From contig DATAUH010000442.1 of NCBI GenBank assembly GCA_036268375.1, positions 1-12,754 of the forward strand: DNA of 12,754 nt, written 5' to 3'. This stretch comes from PALSA-243 sp036268375 (GTDB taxonomy: Bacteria > Acidobacteriota > Terriglobia > Bryobacterales > Bryobacteraceae). Below the pieces are notes generated by a model that did not search any database, was not told the origin of the DNA, and saw only the letters and a program-made list of their open reading frames with translations. Position 1 is the stretch's first letter. Each line of letters starts with the position of its first letter. Made by a program: the position numbers and the translations under genes. This document shows, in pieces, positions 1 through 6,816 of this stretch.

Positions 1-1
1 G

Positions 2-454
2 AATGTCACCAGCTTCGACCCGTTCCCCTTCGCGGCCGAACAGCGGACCAACGATCCGTTGCTCGAAAGCATTATCGCGCCCACTACAATGGCGATGGTC
101 GATTTCGTCACTCGCGTCGTGGGCTGGAAAACCGATGCGCGGTACCACACGCTCAGCTATGAAGTGAACGGCCAGTGGGATCGCGACAGCAACGCACTGC
201 GCGCCGGCGCCGTGCCGGATCTTCGCCAAGCCGTTGCCACGGATCCCAAACTGCGAGTCCTGATTGCCCACGGTTGGAACGACCTCTCGTGTCCCTTCAT
301 GGGCTCGATTCTTACCGTGGATCAGATGCCCGTGATGGGGGACGCCACACGCGTTGCCGTGCATGAGTATCCCGGCGGTCACATGTTCTATAGCCGGACA
401 ACAAGCCAGGCGGCGCTGCGCAAAGACGTCGAAACGATGTTCGACAAGCACTAG
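2..454 (+). CDS. Serine carboxypeptidase (peptidase S10), C-terminal part; 5' end outside the window
   Basis: This is the last 150 residues of an S10-type serine carboxypeptidase, an alpha/beta hydrolase that removes C-terminal residues from peptides. Reading frame 2 is open from base 2, so the gene starts before the window. Two of the three catalytic-triad residues are visible in their family contexts: the Asp in HGWNDLSCPF (codon 281-283), which matches the GxxDxxC motif of carboxypeptidase Y-like enzymes, and the His in YPGGHMFY (codon 380-382). The nucleophilic Ser (GESYGG motif) would lie upstream and cannot be checked. The preceding RVLIAHG strand and the following short helix end the fold normally, and the stop is at 452-454. 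Bacterial members are usually secreted, but no signal peptide can be seen here. The family call is firm; the substrate is unknown. Confidence 0.88.
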   Translation, partial: NVTSFDPFPFAAEQRTNDPLLESIIAPTTMAMVDFVTRVVGWKTDARYHTLSYEVNGQWDRDSNALRAGAVPDLRQAVATDPKLRVLIAHGWNDLSCPFMGSILTVDQMPVMGDATRVAVHEYPGGHMFYSRTTSQAALRKDVETMFDKH

Positions 455-455
455 C

Positions 456-840
456 GAGCCCGCAAACACTTATTGTGAAGACGTTGGCACTGTCGAGGGC
501 GACGTCGCAAGCGCGGGTCTCACGATCAACGACATCGGCGACGTAGGTGGTGTCTCGTTTCCAGTGGACCGGACGGCCTCGCCGCGCGCATTTCTTAGGT
601 TGCATGGCGGGTCGGGGCTGGATTTGAACTCTCTGATCTCTTCGGATTCGCCGCTTTACCTATTCAGCGCCTGTTCCATCAATTCTCGCGGCGAGATCGT
701 CGGACTGGCCTTCGACGCTGATGGTAACTTTCACTCATATTTGGCAACTCTGAGCAACGGTGCGCCAGGTGCGTTGACGGAGTTCTCCAACACTTCGCGC
801 GCAGCACGGTTCGAAAATGTGTGGAGCCTGCTTCGCGGCC
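456..840 (+). pseudogene. Remnant of a HAF-repeat extracellular protein
   Basis: The frame beginning right after the carboxypeptidase stop translates into sequence typical of HAF-family extracellular repeats: GLTINDIGDVGG, then SPRAFLRLHGGSGLDLNSL, then SACSINSRGEIVGLAFD followed by GNFHSYLATLSNG. These match the repeating pattern 'INxxGxIVG...HAFLxxxGxxxDLNxL' with about two units. No in-frame ATG, GTG or TTG with a ribosome binding site lies upstream; the frame opens inside the carboxypeptidase gene in another register. The frame stays open past 840, but the later residues become Arg-rich and lose family character, so the 3' limit is approximate. A phrase near the end (ENVWSLLRGRVG) could be the usual tail of such proteins. 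HAF proteins normally have a signal peptide and many repeats, so this is a decayed 3' fragment. Its function is unknown even in intact members. Confidence 0.6.
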
Positions 841-938
841 GCGTTGGTTCGTTAGGAGCCGGACGGCAGACACGGCAACTAAGTCAAATCGTGCGGCGAT
901 GCTGTGTAAACGGCTTCGATCGTTCCGCAAACCTGCCC

Positions 939-974
939 AAAAAAAAGCGGCGCGCTGCCGAAGCAACGCGCCGC
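939..974 (-). terminator. Intrinsic terminator of the peroxiredoxin transcript, with UUCG tetraloop
   Basis: Read on the minus strand, an 8-bp GC stem (967-974 paired with 947-954) continues, after one mismatch, through three more pairs to a C(UUCG)G tetraloop (959-962), and is followed by eight T residues (946-939). It begins about 25 bases past the peroxiredoxin stop codon. A GC-rich stem, an extra-stable UUCG loop and an uninterrupted U tract make a textbook rho-independent terminator. On the plus strand the A-run lies on the wrong side, so it acts in one direction. Confidence 0.9.
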
Positions 975-999
975 CTTCAGATTCAACCTTACTCGCGAT

Positions 1000-1506
1000 T
1001 TACTTCATCGTGTCGAGCGCCGCCAGGACTTCCTTGCTATGCCCTGTCGGGTTCACGCGCGTCCAAACCTTTACGATCTTTCCCGAGGGATCAATGAGAA
1101 ACGTATTGCGCGAAGCGACTCCATTCGGGCTAAGCGATCCATAGGTGTCCACCACCTTCTTGTCGGTATCGGAAAGCAGCTTGAATGTCAGGCTCTGCTG
1201 CGCGCAGAACTCCTTGTGACTGTCGGTGGTATCTACGCTGACGCCCACAATGACAGCCTTGTCCGCGTCGTACTTCGGCAGGTCCGTTTGAAAATTGTGC
1301 GCCTCAATCGTGCAGCCCTGCGTCATGTCTTTCGGGTAGAAATACAGCACCACCCATTTGCCTTTGAAATCGTTCAGGCCGACTTTCGAACCATCCTGTG
1401 AGGGGAGCGAAAACTCCGGCGCCGTCTGCCCCACTTGCGGCATTTCGGCTGCGAAAAGAAAGCTCGCGCCAAGCAGAGCGAGAGCAACGACGTGTATGCG
1501 GTTCAT
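1000..1506 (-). CDS. Exported peroxiredoxin, PrxQ/BCP family
   Basis: A thiol peroxidase of the AhpC/TSA superfamily that would reduce hydrogen peroxide or organic hydroperoxides. An N-terminal Sec signal peptide (residues 1-20, hydrophobic VVALALLGASFLFAA) places it in the periplasm. The 168-residue length is a normal PrxQ core plus signal. The peroxidatic Cys65 sits in YPKDMTQGCTIEA. The resolving Cys that many BCP proteins carry five residues later is absent (His70); the only other Cys is Cys101 in EFCAQQSLTFKLLSD, 36 residues downstream. That is the spacing of PrxQ enzymes that resolve from helix alpha-3, such as the Xylella enzyme, so an atypical two-Cys mechanism is likely. The ATG start is backed by an AGGAGA ribosome binding site at 1511-1516. 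It is the last gene of a minus-strand run and is closed by the terminator at 939-974. A periplasmic enzyme would need an exported reductant, which is not encoded here. Confidence 0.93.
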   Translation of the reverse strand: MNRIHVVALALLGASFLFAAEMPQVGQTAPEFSLPSQDGSKVGLNDFKGKWVVLYFYPKDMTQGCTIEAHNFQTDLPKYDADKAVIVGVSVDTTDSHKEFCAQQSLTFKLLSDTDKKVVDTYGSLSPNGVASRNTFLIDPSGKIVKVWTRVNPTGHSKEVLAALDTMK

Positions 1507-1607
1507 AGAATCTCCTGGTTCTTACCCGAAGATACACCTTCAAAGAGCCGCCGCGCAAAGTTTATGTCTAAGAATTTACAGGGCCTAGAGAACGTGCGAA
1601 ACGCGCG

Positions 1608-2480
1608 TCACTGTTGATCGTCGCCGTCGAAGCTGACAGCCGAATCAGCGCCGAATTCGCGCGCGCGTGTTTCGATGTCTTTCACCAGTTGATGTCCGCC
1701 GGCCTTCACGTGCAGTTGGCGACCCCAATAGGCAATCGTTTCCGAGTCGCTATCCCACGGCATCAAGTAGTGTTGGCTGGCGCAAATCCAGTAACTATTC
1801 TCTTCGTTGCCAAACTTATCCTTTTGCAGCGCGAAAACCATACGGAACGAGGCGCCTTTGCGGAACGTGGAGCGCATCGGTTGAGTGCTGGCTTTCCCGT
1901 ACTGCGAAATCGCCGCTCCGTGATACTCGCACCCGTCGCCGACTACTTTGCCTTCGATCGAATGGGGGAAAAACGAACCCGGATCCAGCCGCACCGTGGC
2001 CTCAATCGAAGCCGCGCAGCGCACTGCCGGATCGCTCGAACGCTGGCGCGTCTTGTCCGCTGGAATCAAAATCGCTGCGCCGCCTTCCCAATCCGCCACC
2101 GTCTTTGCCTGCGCAGCGCGCAACAGTTCGCGCACTTCAAACGGAGCGCGAAACTCGTCCATCGCCCGGCAGCGCTCGTCGGAATCGGCGTTCGCCTTAA
2201 ACGGCTTCAAACCGTCGCTCCACTCCACCACCGCATTGCACCGGTCGCCGGTCTTGCGCAAAACCGATTCGGCGGTCACGGCAGGCAGCAACTGCACAAT
2301 ACCGCCCGCATGCGTCGCCAGTTGCCGCTTCTCCTGCGCCGTCCAATTCCAGTGGTGCTCGTGGGAAGCATTGGCGTCATACGCCGCCGAAGCTTTCGAA
2401 AGCAGATTCAGTGCTTCCTGGTCGGGTGGCGCCGCCAAAAGCGTTAAGGGGAGTGCAAAAAGAAGACAGTTTCTCAGCAA
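1608..2480 (-). CDS. Secreted protein of unknown function
   Basis: I do not recognise this 290-residue protein. It begins with a convincing signal peptide (MLRNCLLFALPLTLLAA, cleavage near residues 17-18), so the product is exported. The start must be the TTG at 2478-2480 (or the CTG right after it), because an in-frame TAG sits directly upstream; no good ribosome binding site is visible. The mature part has Cys at 81, 104, 155, 184 and 233, an odd number, aromatic clusters (HHWNW near 42-46, YWICASQHYLMPW near 230-242) and a final acidic stretch. The middle (about 155-230) alternates polar and hydrophobic residues, as in a beta-rich fold, with phrases such as DPGSFFPHSIEGKVVG. It lies 56 bases after the phosphatase gene and 101 bases before the peroxiredoxin gene, all on the same strand, so co-transcription is possible. 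That does not assign a function. Confidence 0.75.
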   Translation of the reverse strand: MLRNCLLFALPLTLLAAPPDQEALNLLSKASAAYDANASHEHHWNWTAQEKRQLATHAGGIVQLLPAVTAESVLRKTGDRCNAVVEWSDGLKPFKANADSDERCRAMDEFRAPFEVRELLRAAQAKTVADWEGGAAILIPADKTRQRSSDPAVRCAASIEATVRLDPGSFFPHSIEGKVVGDGCEYHGAAISQYGKASTQPMRSTFRKGASFRMVFALQKDKFGNEENSYWICASQHYLMPWDSDSETIAYWGRQLHVKAGGHQLVKDIETRAREFGADSAVSFDGDDQQ

Positions 2481-2536
2481 GCAACTATAAGGGCGTGCCG
2501 TAGACGCGCCTGGTTACGGCCTCAACTGTCTTATTT

Positions 2537-4204
2537 TCATGCATTAATCCCCGCCGATGGGGGGATTTCGAGCCGCTTGGCTATGACTAATGTAATATCA
2601 TCCGCGGTTGGCGCGCCTGCGGCGAACCCCAGCAGCGCCTGTGTCACTGCATCCGCGATCACTGCCGCCGGCTCGTGCCGGTGCGCCTTCAGCACCTCGA
2701 TGAATCGCTCTTCACCGAACTCTTCTTCCTGCCCATTGAGGCACTCGGTCACGCCGTCGCTATAAAGCGCCAGCAGATCGCCTGGTCCCAACTGCGTCTG
2801 CTGCTGGACGAACGGCGCCATCGAGAGAATCCCCAGCGGCGGCCCGCCACCTTCCAGCATCTCCGCGTCGCCCGACGCGCGCATCACAATCGGTGGGTTG
2901 TGCCCGGCGTTTGCAAAGCTCAACACGCCAGACGCCGCGTCCAGAATGCAGAAGAAAAAGGTGATGAAACGGTTGCTCGGGCACTTTTCGCACGTGGCTT
3001 TGTTCAGCCGCACCATGAACGCGCCCAAATTGCCCGGGTCTTCCGCCAGGACGTGCACTCGTGCGTGCAGCGCCATCATCATGAGCGACGCCGGCATGCC
3101 TTTGCCCGACACATCGCCCAGCGCCAGCCCCACGCGCCCGTCGGCGTACGGGAAAAAGTCGTAATAGTCGCCGCCCACCGTCCGGCAGGCGGCGTTGTAC
3201 CCCGCAATGTCCACGCCCGCGATCGTCGGCGCCTGCGCGGGCAGCACGCCGCGCTGAATCTCCGCCGCCTGCGACAAATCGCGCACCATGATGCGCTCGG
3301 CGGCTTCGATTTCCGCCAGGCGCGCGTTTTCGATGCGAATCGCCGCCGTATTCGCCATCACCGTCAGCAGGCTGAGGTCTTCTTTCGTGAATTCGCGCAG
3401 TATGAACGGCGAATCCACGTAAATCAGGCCGATAATCTGATCTTTCGTCTGCAGCGGCACGGCCATCATCGTGTGGACCTTCTGTTCCACGATGCTCATG
3501 CGCGCTTTAAACGCCTCGTCCGCCATCGCGTCCCGCACCAGGATCGAAGTCTTCTCGTTCAACACGCGATCCCGCACGCCCGTCGAGATGTGAAAGCCCT
3601 CGCCTTTGTGTGCGCGCGGCGCCAATTTCCCGTTTTCCAGAATCAACACCACGCCGCGCTGCGCCGTGACCGCCTGAATCGCCAGATCCAGAATGATCGG
3701 GAACAGCTCCGCCAGCGGTTTGTTCTCGGAGAGCACCTGCCCCGCACGAATCAAAGCCTGCACCGGCCCGCTCGCCTTGGCGCCGCCGCGTTCCAGCACC
3801 ATCGTCTGATTCAGTGCGCCTTCAAGGCTGGTGACGACCGTCGTCGACGACCTGTTTTCCTCCGCGGCGCCATCGAAAACGACCACGCGATTCTCCGGCG
3901 CAGAACCCGCTGAGGGCGCATAAACGATTACCAAATGCCCCGCAGTGATGCGGTCGCCCGGTTGTAGCAGCAGTTTCGCCTTCAACGGAATGTTGTTGAC
4001 GAAGGTGCCGTTCTTACTACCCAAATCCTGTATCGTCCAGCCGTCGCCGCCATCCGATTCAAACGCGAAATGCTGGCGGGACAGCCCGGCGTCTTCGGGA
4101 AAGCAAAGTTCGGCGGCATTCGAACGGCCCACGGTCAAACGTCCGGTCAGCGGCACCGTGCGAGTCCCACCATCCGGACCTTGGATCAAAAGCTCGCGTG
4201 ACAT
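2537..4204 (-). CDS. FHA-GAF-PP2C (SpoIIE/RsbU-type) serine/threonine phosphatase
   Basis: A cytoplasmic signalling protein of 555 residues. It has an FHA domain at about 5-97 (GRS at 26-28, LSRQH at 41-45, DLGSKNGTFVN at 60-70), which binds phosphothreonine. A GAF sensor domain follows at about 145-290, and then a short helical linker leading into the SpoIIE-type PP2C domain (about 310-545). Metal-binding acidic motifs are intact: VGGDYYDF (Asp346), LGDVSGKG (Asp364), YSDGVTE (Asp483) and ADDITLV (Asp535-536). Such enzymes usually dephosphorylate an anti-anti-sigma (STAS) protein in partner-switching cascades. No STAS, RsbW-like kinase or sigma gene is adjacent, so the partner lies elsewhere. 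A TTG at 4211-4213 would add three residues; I prefer the ATG at 4202-4204. There is no transmembrane segment. It is divergent from the gamma-glutamyltransferase gene. Confidence 0.94.
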   Translation of the reverse strand: MSRELLIQGPDGGTRTVPLTGRLTVGRSNAAELCFPEDAGLSRQHFAFESDGGDGWTIQDLGSKNGTFVNNIPLKAKLLLQPGDRITAGHLVIVYAPSAGSAPENRVVVFDGAAEENRSSTTVVTSLEGALNQTMVLERGGAKASGPVQALIRAGQVLSENKPLAELFPIILDLAIQAVTAQRGVVLILENGKLAPRAHKGEGFHISTGVRDRVLNEKTSILVRDAMADEAFKARMSIVEQKVHTMMAVPLQTKDQIIGLIYVDSPFILREFTKEDLSLLTVMANTAAIRIENARLAEIEAAERIMVRDLSQAAEIQRGVLPAQAPTIAGVDIAGYNAACRTVGGDYYDFFPYADGRVGLALGDVSGKGMPASLMMMALHARVHVLAEDPGNLGAFMVRLNKATCEKCPSNRFITFFFCILDAASGVLSFANAGHNPPIVMRASGDAEMLEGGGPPLGILSMAPFVQQQTQLGPGDLLALYSDGVTECLNGQEEEFGEERFIEVLKAHRHEPAAVIADAVTQALLGFAAGAPTADDITLVIAKRLEIPPSAGINA

Positions 4205-4292
4205 GGAGTTCAATTGTAGCGAAGCGGCGGCCAGCGGCTCTGCTCAAAGTCACAAGCGGTTGGCATCTGGACGCATAGTAGAATCGTTGGGT
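4205..4292. promoter_or_regulatory. Divergent intergenic region, phosphatase / gamma-glutamyltransferase
   Basis: These 88 bp must contain the promoters of both divergent units. TAGAAT at 4279-4284 resembles a -10 box for the plus-strand gene, only 8 bases before its ATG, and TTGGCA at 4260-4265 resembles a -35 box, but they are 13 bp apart, too close for a standard sigma-70 promoter. No clear ribosome binding site precedes either start. I assign no exact promoter. Confidence 0.35.
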
Positions 4293-5951
4293 ATGCGGCG
4301 CATCTCCGTTCTGCTTCTGATTGCGATCGCCATGCCCGATTGGGCCGCGCAGCCCGTCCGCGCGCGCCATGGAATGGTGGTCTCGCGTGAAACTCATGCC
4401 ACCCAGGCCGGTTTGAAGATTCTGGAGGCGGGCGGCAACGCCATTGACGCCGCCGTCGCTGTCGGCTTCGCTTTGGCGGTCACTCACCCCAGCGCCGGCA
4501 ACATCGGTGGCGGCGGCTTCATGCTGGTTCGTCTCGCCGACGGCCGTACCACCTTCATCGATTTTCGTGAGCGCGCTCCCGAATCCGCATCCCATGACAT
4601 GTATCTCGATGCCAGTGGCAAGCTGACAAAAGACAGCACGCTTGGCTACCGCGCCTCCGGCGTCCCCGGCACCGTCGCAGGAATGGAATATGCCTCCAAG
4701 CACTTCGGCAAACTCAAGTGGGCCGATGTTGTCCAGCCCGCCGTCGATCTCGCCGGCAAAGGTTTCCCCCTCTCCTACGCCCAAGCCAACGGCTTGCACA
4801 ACAGCGGCCTCAGCACCTTTCCCGAATCCAAGCGCGACTTCCAGCGCGACGGCAACTACTACGAGCCCGGCGATACCTTTATCCAGTCCGATTTGGCAAA
4901 AACGCTCACGCGCATCGCGCAATCCGGCTCGCAGGATTTCTATCATGGCGAAACTGCCCGCATGCTCGCCGCGGACATGAAGGAGCACAACGGCACGATC
5001 GCTCTCGCCGACCTCGAATCCTACAAAGCCATCGAACGCAAACCCCTCACCGGCAAGTATCGCGGCTACGACATCGTCACTGCGCCCCCGCCCAGTTCCG
5101 GCGGCGTGGGCATCCTGCAAATGCTCGGCGTCCTGGAAGGCACGGGCTTCGAAAAGGGCGGCGCGGGTTCGGCCGAAGTGGTCCACTATATGACCGAAGC
5201 CATGCGCCGCTTCTTCGCGGACCGCAACCAATGGCTCGGCGATCCGGACTTCGTCAAAGTACCCATCAAGGGTATGCTTGATCCCACGTACATCAAGAAA
5301 CTGCGCGATTCCATCGACCCTGTGAAGGCTACTCCCAGCTCCGAAATCAAGCCCGGCTCTTTCACCGGACCCGAATCGTACGAGACCACGCACTATACCG
5401 TCGCCGACGATCAAGGAAATATCGTGAGCGTTACCTACACGCTCAATGGCGGCTATGGCAGCAAGGTCACGGCCGCTGGCCTCGGCTTCCTGCTCAATAA
5501 CGAAATGGACGATTTCAGCGCCAAGCCCGGCGAGGCCAACATGTTTGGCCTGGTGCAGATGGAAGCGAACGCGATCGCACCGCACAAAACGCCGCTGTCC
5601 GCTATGACGCCCACAATCATCCTGCGCGACGGCAAGCCGCTCCTCGCGCTCGGTTCCCCAGGCGGACCCACTATCATCAACACCGTGCTCGAAACCATCG
5701 TCAACGTCATCGACTTCCACATGAACGTGCAGGACGCGGTCAATTGGCCGCGCTTCCATCATCAGCACCTGCCCGATGAAATTCGCGTCGAGCCCGGCTA
5801 CTCTCCCGACACCGTCGCGATACTCGAAAAGAACGGCTACACGATTCGCCGCACCAACGCTCAAGGAGAAGTCGCCGCCATCGCATGGGACAACGGGTGG
5901 CTGGAAGGCGCGGCAGATCCGCGCACGGAAGGAACAGCGGCGGGCCGCTAA
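4293..5951 (+). CDS. ggt: Gamma-glutamyltransferase (glutathione hydrolase), exported
   Basis: An N-terminal-nucleophile enzyme that cleaves the gamma-glutamyl bond of glutathione and related peptides, by hydrolysis or transfer. The ATG at 4293 gives 552 residues starting with a Sec signal peptide (MRRISVLLLIAIAMPDWAA, about 1-19), indicating a periplasmic enzyme; longer in-frame extensions overlap the divergent gene and lack signal character. The substrate Arg lies in IDFRERAP (Arg92). Autocleavage should occur before Thr365 in ESYETTHYTV, making a large subunit of about 345 residues and a small one of about 188. The small subunit keeps the family TYTLN motif (381-385), the LNNEMDDFSAKPG segment, a lid-loop region (about 414-430, ANMFGLVQMEANAIAP), the GSPGG oxyanion motif (454-458) and PRFHHQ followed by LPDEIRVE. 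All key residues look intact. The next gene starts 7 bases after its stop. Confidence 0.96.
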   Translation: MRRISVLLLIAIAMPDWAAQPVRARHGMVVSRETHATQAGLKILEAGGNAIDAAVAVGFALAVTHPSAGNIGGGGFMLVRLADGRTTFIDFRERAPESASHDMYLDASGKLTKDSTLGYRASGVPGTVAGMEYASKHFGKLKWADVVQPAVDLAGKGFPLSYAQANGLHNSGLSTFPESKRDFQRDGNYYEPGDTFIQSDLAKTLTRIAQSGSQDFYHGETARMLAADMKEHNGTIALADLESYKAIERKPLTGKYRGYDIVTAPPPSSGGVGILQMLGVLEGTGFEKGGAGSAEVVHYMTEAMRRFFADRNQWLGDPDFVKVPIKGMLDPTYIKKLRDSIDPVKATPSSEIKPGSFTGPESYETTHYTVADDQGNIVSVTYTLNGGYGSKVTAAGLGFLLNNEMDDFSAKPGEANMFGLVQMEANAIAPHKTPLSAMTPTIILRDGKPLLALGSPGGPTIINTVLETIVNVIDFHMNVQDAVNWPRFHHQHLPDEIRVEPGYSPDTVAILEKNGYTIRRTNAQGEVAAIAWDNGWLEGAADPRTEGTAAGR

Positions 5952-5958
5952 GTTTCGA

Positions 5959-6795
5959 ATGAAACATTACGTCTCCACGCATTTTTTCGTCAATCATCGC
6001 CTCACCGTCGCAAACCTCAGCCGCCTTCAACAGGCCGGCGTTGAAGCGGTTGAAATCTTCTGCGCGCGCCAGCATCTCGATTACCGCAACAAAGCGCAAG
6101 TTGCGGAGCTGGGCCACTGGTTCCGCGATTCCACGCTGCAACTGCACTCGCTCCACTCGCCCATTTATACGGACGAAATGTGGGGCCGCTCCGGTCCGCA
6201 CACCGTCGTGACGATTACTGAGCTAGTGAAATCGCAACGCCTGCAGTGGGTGGATGAGATCAAGCGCGCGCTCGAAGTCGCCGAAGTCATCCCCTGCCGC
6301 TACATGATTCAACACATCGGCGTCAGCGGCGAAGAGTTCGACATGCGCAAAGTCGACGCGGCGTTCTCAGCTTTGGAAGAGCTATCGATCTTTGCCAAAC
6401 AGCGCGGCATTGAACTGCTGCTCGAAAACATCCCCAACGATCTTTCGAGCGCCGAAAAGCTCCTTCAGTTCGAAGAGCTCACCCACATAGGCCTCAACTA
6501 TGTCTTCGATACCGGCCATGCCAATATGCACGAAGGCGTTGCCGGGGCGTTCGGCAAAATGAAGAACCGCATCCGCTCCACGCATATTCACGACAACAAC
6601 GCCAAGGACGACAAACACCTGTGGCCGCTGTTGCAAGAGGGCGGCACTATCGATTGGAAGGAAACCATGGGCCTGATGCGTCCCCATGAAGCGCAGTTCC
6701 CGCTGCTCCTCGAACTCAAGGAGCAGCCCGAATTCGCCGCCAATCCCATCGATCACATCCTGCAGTTGTTCGATAAGCTCGAAGCGTTAAGCTAA
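5959..6795 (+). CDS. Sugar phosphate isomerase/epimerase-like TIM-barrel protein
   Basis: A 278-residue cytoplasmic protein of the xylose-isomerase-like TIM-barrel superfamily (AP endonuclease 2 fold). Expected metal ligands are present at the ends of barrel strands: Glu156 in IELLLENIPND, Asp184 and His187 in YVFDTGHANMHEG, His209 and His211 in THIHDNNAKDDKH, and Glu252 in LLLELKEQ. The first strand carries the substrate-side phrase VEAVEIFCARQHLDY. Members interconvert sugars, keto sugars or inositol derivatives, and substrates cannot be predicted from the fold. The ATG at 5959 is 7 bases after the ggt stop; no proper ribosome binding site is visible (a GGAAGGA lies too far upstream, at 5928-5934), so translation is probably coupled to ggt. 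Its link with glutathione metabolism is unclear. An endonuclease IV role is unlikely because the DNA-binding features of that family are not evident. Confidence 0.85.
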   Translation: MKHYVSTHFFVNHRLTVANLSRLQQAGVEAVEIFCARQHLDYRNKAQVAELGHWFRDSTLQLHSLHSPIYTDEMWGRSGPHTVVTITELVKSQRLQWVDEIKRALEVAEVIPCRYMIQHIGVSGEEFDMRKVDAAFSALEELSIFAKQRGIELLLENIPNDLSSAEKLLQFEELTHIGLNYVFDTGHANMHEGVAGAFGKMKNRIRSTHIHDNNAKDDKHLWPLLQEGGTIDWKETMGLMRPHEAQFPLLLELKEQPEFAANPIDHILQLFDKLEALS

Positions 6796-6816
6796 GCGCG
6801 CCTCGCATCTCCACTT

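Noticed and set aside
856..882. Short in-frame stretch ending in TAA after the HAF remnant, as its possible shifted C-terminus
   Set aside because: A stop codon lies directly upstream in that frame and the match to HAF tails is too short to support a frameshift claim.
1591..1607. Hairpin just after the stop of the secreted unknown protein, as a possible terminator
   Set aside because: The stem is seven of eight pairs with a three-base loop, but no U tract follows on the minus strand, so it cannot be called a terminator.
2546..2567. Inverted repeat AATCCCC / GGGGATT at the 3' end of the phosphatase gene
   Set aside because: It lies inside the coding region and no U tract follows in either direction; likely a chance result of Pro/Gly-type codons.
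2675..3913. A 412-codon plus-strand open frame opposite the FHA-GAF-PP2C gene
   Set aside because: The product is rich in Arg and His with no domain pattern, as expected from the antisense of a GC-rich gene; the minus-strand protein is clearly real.
4260..4284. TTGGCA and TAGAAT as a sigma-70 promoter for gamma-glutamyltransferase
   Set aside because: The two boxes are only 13 bp apart, well short of the usual 16-18 bp, so I do not call a promoter.
4059..5864. A 601-codon open frame on the minus strand opposite gamma-glutamyltransferase
   Set aside because: It is a GC-rich antisense shadow: the plus strand carries an intact ggt with all catalytic motifs, while the antisense product shows no family motif or plausible start context.
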